In this document: one piece after another, positions 6,774-13,083 of the stretch
Position numbering within the stretch: position 1 is the first letter of the stretch
How the letters are laid out: every line of letters begins with the position of its first letter
Origin: Christensenella sp. UBA5327
GTDB lineage: Bacteria > Bacillota > Clostridia > Christensenellales > Aristaeellaceae
Assembly: GCA_002411105.1 (NCBI GenBank)
Contig: DHQX01000004.1
Coordinates: forward strand, 60,315-87,264
Direction: 5' to 3'
Length of the DNA stretch: 26,950 nt
Notes under the pieces: model-generated
What the model was told of the DNA's origin: nothing
Seen by the model: only the letters and a program-made list of their open reading frames with translations
Databases searched by the model: none
Position numbers and translations under genes: made by a program

Positions 6774-7634
6774 ATGGCCAACAAAAGAATCGCCATCCTG
6801 GTGGATTCCGGTGCGGATGTTCCCCAGGAGTATGTGGAGAAGCACCCCATCTATATAGCGCCTCTGAAAATCATCTACAAAGACCGGGAGTACAACGACC
6901 GGCTGGATATCACCCCCCAGGAGGTCTACGCGCGCCTGGAGGAGGAGATCCCGCGCACCTCGCTGCCTGACAGCGGCATCGTGAAGGGATTGTTGGAGCA
7001 GATCAAACAGGACGGCTTTGACACGGTGCTGGTGATCACGATTTCCTCTGGCCTTTCCGGCACCCACAACCTGCTGCGCCTGCTGAGTGAGGAGTGCGAG
7101 GGGCTGACGTTCCACTTTGTGGATACCTTGAACATCGGCATCGGCGCCGGGCTTCAGGCGGTGCTGGCGGCGCAGCTGATCGCCCAGGGGGAGGAGATCC
7201 CCAGGATCCTTGAAAAGCTGGAGTTCAGCATCAAAAACAGCCGCACCTACTTCTGCCTGGACACCCTGGAATACCTGATCAAGGGCGGCAGGATTGGCAA
7301 GGTGATGGCGGTGGTGGGGTCGCTGCTGCGCATCCGCCCGGTGATCAGCTGCAATGAGGAGGGCGTATACGTCACCGTGGCTAAGGCCCGGGGCACCGCC
7401 CAGGCCCTTGAGAAGACCATTGCCCTGGCGGTGGCCCACGCGGCCAGTCAGGTGAAGTTCTCCATCTCCGTGGCCCATGGCAGCGCTGTGGAGAAGGCAG
7501 CGGATGTGATGCGCATCCTCAAGGAGCGCCTGCCAAACGCCAGCATGTTTTTGATGACAGATGTGAGTCCGGCGCTTGGCGTGCACACCGGGCCGGGGCT
7601 TATCGGCATCGCCATCCAGGCGCTGCCCGCGTGA
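6774..7634 (+). CDS. degV: DegV family fatty-acid-binding protein
   Basis: This 286-residue protein has the normal DegV length and pattern: the N-terminal strand IAILVDSGADVP, PLKI, DITPQEVY, SLPDSG, the ligand loop ISSGLSGTHN, then CLDTLEYLIKGGRIGKV and a C-terminal GPGLIGIA. DegV (FakB-type) proteins hold a fatty acid in a buried pocket and, in many Firmicutes, present it to the kinase FakA for incorporation into phospholipids. No fakA gene is in the window, so the role here is inferred from the family. The ATG follows GAAGGAG. Its TGA stop overlaps the GTG start of the next gene (GTGA). Confidence 0.88.
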   Translation: MANKRIAILVDSGADVPQEYVEKHPIYIAPLKIIYKDREYNDRLDITPQEVYARLEEEIPRTSLPDSGIVKGLLEQIKQDGFDTVLVITISSGLSGTHNLLRLLSEECEGLTFHFVDTLNIGIGAGLQAVLAAQLIAQGEEIPRILEKLEFSIKNSRTYFCLDTLEYLIKGGRIGKVMAVVGSLLRIRPVISCNEEGVYVTVAKARGTAQALEKTIALAVAHAASQVKFSISVAHGSAVEKAADVMRILKERLPNASMFLMTDVSPALGVHTGPGLIGIAIQALPA

Positions 7635-8212
7635 GCGGGAAGACCGGGCCGGCCCTGCGGATCCGCGTGGCGCGCCAGGACGATGTGGAAGCGTTGCTTG
7701 CCATTTTTGCCCTCTATGTCACCCAGGGCACGGTGAGCTTTGAATATCAGGTGCCCACGGTGTCCGCATTCCGGGAGAAGATCGCGCACATCCTGGGTGA
7801 TTACCCGGTTTTTGTGGCCTTGATGGGCGATGCCCCGGTGGGCTACTGCTATGCCAGCCGCTTCCGTGGGCAGGCCGCCTATGACTGGGCGGTGGAGACC
7901 ACCATTTATATCCATCCCGCCCATCACGGACAGGGCATCGGACGTCGGCTTTATCAGACGCTGGAGGATGCGCTCGCGCGCCAGCGTGTGATCACGCTGT
8001 ATGCCTGCATCAGCGCGGCCCATGCCCAGAGCGTGGCCTTCCACCACCACCTGGGCTACCGGGAGATGGCGCGCTTTCAGGGCGTGGGCTACAAGATGGG
8101 GGAGTGGCTGGACATCATCTGGATGGAAAAGCGGCTGAGCCCCAAGCCCGATAAACCAGATCCCTTTATCCCCTTTGGAATGCTTGAACAGGGAGATGTG
8201 GGAGCCGTGTGA
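7631..8212 (+). CDS. GNAT N-acetyltransferase, phosphinothricin-acetyltransferase-like
   Basis: This 193-residue GNAT protein starts at a GTG that overlaps the degV stop by four bases, so it should be translated by coupling. The acetyl-CoA loop is HHGQGIGRRLY. The sequences GTVSFEY near residue 40, YASRF and YDWAVETTIYI are typical of the phosphinothricin/methionine-sulfone acetyltransferase group. These enzymes acetylate amino groups of glutamate analogues or related metabolites. The last 25 residues (KPDKPDPFIPF and beyond) extend past the usual end. The true substrate is unknown. Confidence 0.8.
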   Translation: MSGKTGPALRIRVARQDDVEALLAIFALYVTQGTVSFEYQVPTVSAFREKIAHILGDYPVFVALMGDAPVGYCYASRFRGQAAYDWAVETTIYIHPAHHGQGIGRRLYQTLEDALARQRVITLYACISAAHAQSVAFHHHLGYREMARFQGVGYKMGEWLDIIWMEKRLSPKPDKPDPFIPFGMLEQGDVGAV

Positions 8213-8217
8213 ATGAC

Positions 8218-8258
8218 AGCGCTTTACGCTTGTCAAGCGCAAAGCGCTGTGGTAATAT
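8218..8258 (+). promoter_or_regulatory. rho promoter with overlapping palindrome
   Basis: TTGTCA (8230-8235) and TAATAT (8253-8258) are separated by 17 bases, a good sigma-A promoter. An inverted repeat of 15 bases per arm (8218-8232 and 8234-8248, one mismatch, centre 8233) covers the -35 and most of the spacer. Its arms read AGCGCTTTACGCTTG and CAAGCGCAAAGCGCT. It could be an operator for an unidentified regulator. The first arm starts only six bases after the stop of the upstream acetyltransferase gene, so it could alternatively serve as that transcript's 3' hairpin. Confidence 0.55.
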
Positions 8259-8264
8259 ATCACC

Positions 8265-8507
8265 ATCTCATGAACAGCAAGGAGAATACACCAATAGATG
8301 CAACTGTTGCCTGTCCCAATTGGCAAAACTATCCCATCAAACAGCAATAACCCTCAAAAGCAGCACCGATCAATTCTTAAAGCCATCGATCTGACCGCTA
8401 GCGCGGCGCCGTCTTATTGACCCGAGGACGGCAATCTGGATTTTATCTGTCAATCAGTCTGTTTTTGTATGTCTGCAAAACCAACCCGAATCACGAAGGA
8501 GGACTTC
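8265..8507 (+). other. Long untranslated leader of rho
   Basis: About 240 bases separate the predicted rho transcription start from the rho ATG. The stretch is unusually poor in G for this part of the genome in its first half. It contains a small GCCGTC/GACGGC hairpin (8408-8413 with 8427-8432). No conserved gene was found in it; a 61-codon frame from 8209 has no family features. Rho genes in other bacteria are controlled by early termination in their leaders, so this may be a regulatory leader. Confidence 0.4.
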
Positions 8508-10421
8508 ATGCCATCAGCCGAATCCCTGTTCGCGATGACCATCGCCGAACTGAGAGCCTATGCCAAGGAAGCCGGCATCACCCTTACCGGCATCACCACC
8601 AAAGCCGCGATTGTTGAGCGCATCCTGGCCGCCACCGGAGAGAAGCCTGGTAGCAAACCAGCCGCGCGCACAGCGCCACGCCGCGCCATGATCATCTCTG
8701 ACGATGTGGAGGAGGCGCCACAGCCCTCGCCCCTGCGTCAACCCCGGGAAGCCCGCCCCACTGAGCGCGCCAAGCCCGCCACCACCACCTCCACCGGGAA
8801 GAACAAGCCGGTGTTCACCCTCCAGGGCTCCCGTGCCTGGCATAACCCGCAGCCCTTTGCCCAGACGCAACCCACCCATACCAGCAAGTACGCGCCGCAG
8901 ATGGATCAGCCCATCAGCACTTTTTCCCGCGGGCAGGCAGCACCCCAGGAGAGCCGCTTTGCCTCCAGCCTCCAGCCGCGCCTCAGCGTGCCCCGGGCGA
9001 CGCCCCGCTTTGGCCCGGATGCCCGGACGGAGATGCCGGAGCCCTCGCCCATCCCGGTGGCTCCGGCCAGGGATCAGCGGGAGTACCGCGCCACACCGCT
9101 TAAGGACTATCAGCGCCCCGCCTATATAGGCATGGCCGAGCGCCAGGAGACCGAGCGCAAGTTTTCACCGCAGCAGGAACCGGTTTATCAAGCGCCTGAA
9201 GCCCAGTTCAAGGAGCCGGGGCTCAACCCCGCTGTTCCGGATATGCTGGCCACGGGGGACTGCGGCGAGGGGGCCGGGATCCTGGAGATCCAGCCGGATG
9301 GTTACGGCTTTCTGAGGGCAGGCAACCTCTTGCCCGGGAAGAACGACGTCTATATTTCCGGCACTCAGATCCGCCGCTTCCGCCTGCGCAACGGCGACTA
9401 TGTCCAGGGAAAGACCCGGCCCCAGCGGGAGAATGACCGCTATGCCGCCATGCTCTACATCACCGGCATCAACGGTGAGGAGACCGATGAGGCAGCCAAG
9501 CTGGATGGCTCATCGGGCGCGCAGAAGCTGCGCAGGGAGTTTGACAGCCTCACCCCGGTCTACCCCGACCGGCGCATCCGGCTGTCAAACCGCACGGACA
9601 ATGACCTGGTGCTGCGGCTGATCGACCTGTTTGTGCCCATCGGCTTTGGCCAGCGCGCCATGATCGTGGCCGCGCCCAAGGCCGGAAAGACCACGATATT
9701 GAAGAAGATCGCCCTGTCGCTCAAGCGCAACCACCCGGAGGTGCACTCCATGATGCTGCTGGTGGATGAGCGGCCGGAGGAAGTGACTGACCTGAAAGAG
9801 ACCGTGGGGGGCGAGATCTTCTACTCCACCTTTGATGAACCGGCGGAGAACCACGCCAGGGTGAGCGAGCTCACCCTGGAGCGCGCCATGCGATTTGTGG
9901 AAGCGGGGCGCGATGTGGTGATCCTGCTGGACAGCCTTACCCGGCTTTCCAGGGCCTATAACAACCTCATGCCCTCCAGTGCCCGCGTGATGACCGGAGG
10001 CCTGGCGGCAGGTGCCCTCAACAAGCCCAAGCGCTTCTTCGGCGCCGCCCGCAACATGAAGGAGGGCGGAAGCCTCACCGTCATCGCCACCGCCCTGGTA
10101 GACACCGGCAGCCGCATGGACGGCGTGATCTTTGAGGAGTTCAAGGGCACGGGCAACATGGAATTGACCCTGGACCGCAGCCTGTCTGAGCGCAGGCTGT
10201 TCCCGGCGGTGAGCCTGCTAAAAAGCGGCACCCGGCAGGACATGCTGCTGCTAAGCCAGGAGGAGCAGGACGTGGCCGCCAAGGTGCGCGCCATGCTCGC
10301 CAGCACCTCTGAGCAGGAGTCGCTGCCGCTGCTGCTCTCCATGCTTGAGAAATCCCGCGACAATGACGAGTTTATCGCCCGGTTTGACGATTGGATGACG
10401 CTGATGCGGGGCAGCCACTGA
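8508..10421 (+). CDS. rho: Transcription termination factor Rho with long N-terminal insertion
   Basis: This 637-residue Rho starts at ATG 8508, with AAGGAGG five bases upstream; an in-frame ATG at 8469 lacks a ribosome site. Residues 1-44 are the Rho N-terminal helical domain (FAMTIAELRAYAKEAGI). Residues about 45-250 are a low-complexity, Pro/Arg/Gln/Ala-rich insertion of about 200 residues, predicted disordered. The RNA-binding cold-shock-like domain begins near 250 (GILEIQPDGYGFLR). The hexameric ATPase follows with Walker A APKAGKTT near 388, Walker B VVILLDSLTRL, and the Q/R-loop region with FFGAARNMKEGGSLT and DTGSRMD. Standard Rho has about 420 residues. Rho unwinds RNA from polymerase to end transcription. 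galM follows 19 bases later. Confidence 0.95.
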   Translation: MPSAESLFAMTIAELRAYAKEAGITLTGITTKAAIVERILAATGEKPGSKPAARTAPRRAMIISDDVEEAPQPSPLRQPREARPTERAKPATTTSTGKNKPVFTLQGSRAWHNPQPFAQTQPTHTSKYAPQMDQPISTFSRGQAAPQESRFASSLQPRLSVPRATPRFGPDARTEMPEPSPIPVAPARDQREYRATPLKDYQRPAYIGMAERQETERKFSPQQEPVYQAPEAQFKEPGLNPAVPDMLATGDCGEGAGILEIQPDGYGFLRAGNLLPGKNDVYISGTQIRRFRLRNGDYVQGKTRPQRENDRYAAMLYITGINGEETDEAAKLDGSSGAQKLRREFDSLTPVYPDRRIRLSNRTDNDLVLRLIDLFVPIGFGQRAMIVAAPKAGKTTILKKIALSLKRNHPEVHSMMLLVDERPEEVTDLKETVGGEIFYSTFDEPAENHARVSELTLERAMRFVEAGRDVVILLDSLTRLSRAYNNLMPSSARVMTGGLAAGALNKPKRFFGAARNMKEGGSLTVIATALVDTGSRMDGVIFEEFKGTGNMELTLDRSLSERRLFPAVSLLKSGTRQDMLLLSQEEQDVAAKVRAMLASTSEQESLPLLLSMLEKSRDNDEFIARFDDWMTLMRGSH

Positions 10422-10440
10422 CTGCCGGGAGGAGGGCCAG

Positions 10441-11478
10441 ATGATGGACATCAGGCACATGGAGACCGATGACCAGGGGCAGAGGCTTGATTTTATCTCT
10501 CTGAAAAACAGCACGGGTGCCTGTGCCGTGTTCAGCAACTATGGCGCGCACCTGGTGAGCCTGCAGGTGCCTGGCCAGGGGGGCAGGCCGGTTGAAGTCT
10601 GCCTGGGCTATGACGATATCGCGGGCTACCGGAAGCACAGGGGATACCTGGGGGCCACTGTGGGGCGCTATTGCAACCGCATCGGCGGGGCTTCCTTCCC
10701 GCTAAATGGGGAGACATACCAGCTGTTCGCCAACGACGGTGCCAACACCCTCCACGGTGGCCAAGCGGGATTTGACAAGAAAACCTGGGCCTACAGCGTA
10801 ACGCCCAGCGGCGAGAGCATTACCTTCAGCTACCTCTCCCCGGACGGGGAGGAGGGCTTCCCGGGCAACCTGGAGGTGAGCGTCACCTACACCCTGACAG
10901 CTAAAAATGCACTGAAAATAAGCTATGCTGCCAGATGCGACCAGGACACGGTCATCAACCTCACCAACCATAGCTACTTCAACCTCGCCGGCGGCGGGGA
11001 TATCAAGTCACATACCCTGCAGGTGAATGCGAAGGAGGTTACCGCCACCACGGCGGACCTGATCCCCACCGGGGAGCTGCTGCCGGTCAGCGGCACGCCC
11101 TATGACCTGCGCAAGCCCCGGGTGATCGGCGAGGCGCTCCTTGAGAAGGGCAAAAACCAGATGTTTGACCGGGCCCGCGGCTATGACATCAACTTTGTGC
11201 TGGATGGGGAAGGGATGCGGGAGGCCGCGGTGCTGGCGCTGCCGGCCACCGGGCTTACCATGCGGGTCTTGACCGATCAGCCGGGGATTCAGGTGTATTC
11301 CGGCCAGGGGCTTGACGCCACCGGCAGAAACGGGGAAGTATACGGGCCCTACAGCGGCATCGCGCTGGAGACCCAGCACCTGCCCGACAGCGTCCACCAC
11401 CCCCATTTTCCGGATACAAGGCTTCCCGCCGGGGAGCAGTTCACCAGCACCACCATCTATGCCTTTGAGGTGGCGTGA
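10441..11478 (+). CDS. galM: Aldose 1-epimerase (mutarotase)
   Basis: This 345-residue enzyme interconverts alpha and beta anomers of aldoses such as galactose and glucose. Family residues are in place: H105 in NTLHGG, H177 in NLTNHSYFNL (general acid) and E310 in IALETQHLPD (general base), plus the N-terminal GAHLVSLQVP and GRYCNRI segments. Length is normal. GGAGGAGG precedes the ATG, and the gene begins 19 bases after rho, so both probably share a transcript. No Leloir genes (galK, galT) are nearby. Its stop is three bases from the stop of the convergent fusion gene. Confidence 0.92.
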   Translation: MMDIRHMETDDQGQRLDFISLKNSTGACAVFSNYGAHLVSLQVPGQGGRPVEVCLGYDDIAGYRKHRGYLGATVGRYCNRIGGASFPLNGETYQLFANDGANTLHGGQAGFDKKTWAYSVTPSGESITFSYLSPDGEEGFPGNLEVSVTYTLTAKNALKISYAARCDQDTVINLTNHSYFNLAGGGDIKSHTLQVNAKEVTATTADLIPTGELLPVSGTPYDLRKPRVIGEALLEKGKNQMFDRARGYDINFVLDGEGMREAAVLALPATGLTMRVLTDQPGIQVYSGQGLDATGRNGEVYGPYSGIALETQHLPDSVHHPHFPDTRLPAGEQFTSTTIYAFEVA

Positions 11479-11481
11479 GCC

Positions 11482-12522
11482 TTACAGGTAGCCGTGTTCA
11501 GACAGCCATTCCTCCCGGAGGGCGGCATACAGCGCGATATCGGAGAAGCCCTCGCCTTTGTGGCGCATCGCCTGGTGCATCAGCCCCTCTTTCTTCAGCC
11601 CTGCTTTTTCCATCACCCGGCCGCTGGCCGGGTTTTCCATCGCGTGGCGCAGGTATAGGCGATGAAAGCCCACCTCCTGGAACAAATAGCGCATCACCCG
11701 GATGAGGGCCTCGGTCATGATGCCCTGGTTCCAGGCCTTTTTGCTTAGGCAATAGCCAATTTCGCCGCCCAGATCAATCGCTGACCACTTCACCAGGGAG
11801 ATGTCGCCGATGATCTCTCCCTCCTTCTCAATCACCCAGTGGTAGCTGCGTCCGGTCTGATAGGCCTTGACCCAGCCGGCCAGCAGGCGCTTGGTGTAGG
11901 CAGCGTCCGGGTGCGTATCCCACAGCAGGGTTTGGGTCACCTCCGGGTCTCCGGCCCAGTTATCATACATGGCCTGGGCATCTTCAACGGTGTATTGTCT
12001 CAGGAGGAGGCGCGGGGTTTTAAGCGGTTTTGTGCCCAGATGGTGCAGTGCCGAGGCCTCCGGATGCTCCTTGTGGATCACCTCCGCCCGCACCTTCACC
12101 ACTGCTTTTCTCACCCCGCCTGTGCCGATGCCCGGGCGGTGGGCGTCCTCCGGAAAATAAATGCCAAACATCCCTGCCTGAAGCGTGCAGGGTGAGCCGG
12201 CCTGCGGGTCAAGGGAGGTCTGCATGTCTTTTTCCGCATCGTAAGGGGTGAAGCCGCTCAAATCCTGTCGGGGAAGCCAGGCGATGGTCTCCGCGCCCTC
12301 CAGGATGATTTGCAGGTCGATATAGCGCTGGTGAATCTCCCACTGGGGGTTCTCGCCCAGCGGGGCGTGAAACACGTTGATATGAAAATGACGGCCATCC
12401 CCGGGATAGCTGCCGTCCGCCAACTGTGATAAATCCATCTCCCGCAGGTGCAGGATGGCTGCGTCAAGATTGGGGTGGCAGCCCAGGTGCCTGTCCAGAT
12501 CTTCCATTCGGCCTGTAATCAT
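11482..12522 (-). CDS. Fusion of YhcH/YjgK/YiaL sugar-binding domain with GNAT acetyltransferase
   Basis: This 346-residue protein joins two unrelated domains. Residues 1-150 match the YhcH/YjgK/YiaL (EbgC, DUF386) cupin family: MITGRMEDL at the start, HFHINVFH, the EIHQRYIDLQ motif with E62/H64, YDAEKDM, and FPEDAHRPG with H128 near the metal site. That family is linked to sialic-acid and other sugar catabolism. Residues about 165-346 are a RimJ/RimL-type GNAT domain: TPRLLLRQYTVEDAQAM, a GEIGYCLSKKAWNQGIMTEA core and NPASGRVMEKAG. The ATG at 12522 has GGGAG eight bases upstream; the frame extends upstream to 12588 but without a ribosome site. The fusion is in one uninterrupted frame, with a short linker at about 150-165. 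Each domain normally stands alone. Confidence 0.8.
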   Translation of the reverse strand: MITGRMEDLDRHLGCHPNLDAAILHLREMDLSQLADGSYPGDGRHFHINVFHAPLGENPQWEIHQRYIDLQIILEGAETIAWLPRQDLSGFTPYDAEKDMQTSLDPQAGSPCTLQAGMFGIYFPEDAHRPGIGTGGVRKAVVKVRAEVIHKEHPEASALHHLGTKPLKTPRLLLRQYTVEDAQAMYDNWAGDPEVTQTLLWDTHPDAAYTKRLLAGWVKAYQTGRSYHWVIEKEGEIIGDISLVKWSAIDLGGEIGYCLSKKAWNQGIMTEALIRVMRYLFQEVGFHRLYLRHAMENPASGRVMEKAGLKKEGLMHQAMRHKGEGFSDIALYAALREEWLSEHGYL

Positions 12523-12553
12523 GGTGTTTCTCCCATCAGATCGTTCGCCGCAG

Positions 12554-12582
12554 ATTGTAGTTTCTCCGCCTGCCGCTGTCAA
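12554..12582 (-). promoter_or_regulatory. Promoter of the YhcH-GNAT gene
   Basis: On the minus strand TTGACA (12582-12577) and TACAAT (12559-12554) are exactly 17 bases apart. This is nearly perfect sigma-A consensus and lies about 30 bases before the ATG at 12522. The next promoter to the right, for the tRNA, points the other way. Confidence 0.85.
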
Positions 12583-12627
12583 TTCCAAATTTTATGGAAA
12601 TTTCGGGCCGGCACCGGGGTTTTGGCC

Positions 12628-12656
12628 TTGACAGGCCGGGAACCTTCCCCTATAAT
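12628..12656 (+). promoter_or_regulatory. Perfect consensus promoter of tRNA-Leu
   Basis: TTGACA (12628-12633), a 17-base spacer and TATAAT (12651-12656) give a full 12 of 12 match to the sigma-A consensus. Transcription should begin around 12663, a few bases before the tRNA at 12671. Such strength fits a stable-RNA gene. Confidence 0.9.
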
Positions 12657-12670
12657 CGCACATGCTCCAT

Positions 12671-12755
12671 GCGGTTGTGGCGGAATCGGCATACGCGCAC
12701 GTTTGAGGGGCGTGTGGGGAAACCCGTACGAGTTCAAGTCTCGTCAACCGCACCA
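12671..12755 (+). tRNA. tRNA-Leu (anticodon GAG)
   Basis: This class II tRNA has 85 bases including an encoded CCA (12753-12755). The acceptor arms GCGGTTG and CAACCGC pair fully. The anticodon stem is CACGT/GCGTG (12698-12702 with 12710-12714), with loop TTGAGGG and anticodon GAG at 12705-12707. The long variable arm GGG-GAAA-CCC is typical of leucine tRNAs, and the T arm is ACGAG-TTCAAGT-CTCGT. It reads CTC and CTT codons. It lies exactly at the change from GC-rich to AT-rich sequence; tRNA 3' ends are common integration sites. Confidence 0.96.
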
Positions 12756-12762
12756 GACAACG

Positions 12763-12807
12763 ATAATCCGAACCAAATCTTCCTGATAGGAGATTGGTTC
12801 GGATTAT
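12763..12807. repeat. 17-bp inverted repeat directly after the tRNA
   Basis: The arms ATAATCCGAACCAAATCT (12763-12780) and AGATTGGTTCGGATTAT (12791-12807) pair over 17 bases with one bulged A. The loop is 10 bases (TCCTGATAGG). It begins seven bases after the tRNA CCA. No T-run follows on either strand, so it is not a classical intrinsic terminator. It could still help end the tRNA transcript, or belong to the end of the inserted DNA. Confidence 0.75.
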
Positions 12808-13083
12808 TGGTATACTTTGATAGGTATGAAGTTGTCTTCTTTCGAAATGGAGCCTTGAGATGATTGCGCCTTTAAAACTCCCTTTAGAGCTATCACTTTT
12901 CCAGAGACTCTCACTTTATGTGACATCGGTTATGCGCTGCCGAAACCACTTTAGGTGAACGGCAGGACTCCTTTCTCGTTGTTTTGTGTGGAAAAATACG
13001 GTACAATGCAAAGCAGTTTTAAACGAGGGTAATCAAGTCTGCATAGTGCAACACAACTATGTATTGACGTGTGGAGGATTGTT
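12808..13083. other. AT-rich intergenic stretch with candidate promoter for the ATPase gene
   Basis: No gene was found in this interval. Near its right end TTGTTT (12979-12984) and TACAAT (13002-13007) lie 17 bases apart on the plus strand. They are a plausible promoter for the GHKL ATPase and methyltransferase, giving a leader of about 70 bases. A second early segment (GTGCAACAC region, 13047-13055) has no recognised role. No integrase, excisionase or tRNA-like repeat was seen here. Confidence 0.4.

Noticed and set aside
6600..7586. A 328-codon open frame on the minus strand across the ttcA-like end and degV
   Set aside because: It is antisense to two well-supported genes, His/Gln/Leu-rich as expected for a shadow frame in GC-rich DNA, with no ribosome site or family features.
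7448..8347. A 299-codon minus-strand frame across degV and the acetyltransferase
   Set aside because: It lies opposite two recognised genes and shows no domain; it is a composition effect.
8209..8394. 61-codon plus-strand frame between the acetyltransferase and rho
   Set aside because: It covers the rho promoter and palindrome, lacks a ribosome site and resembles nothing known.
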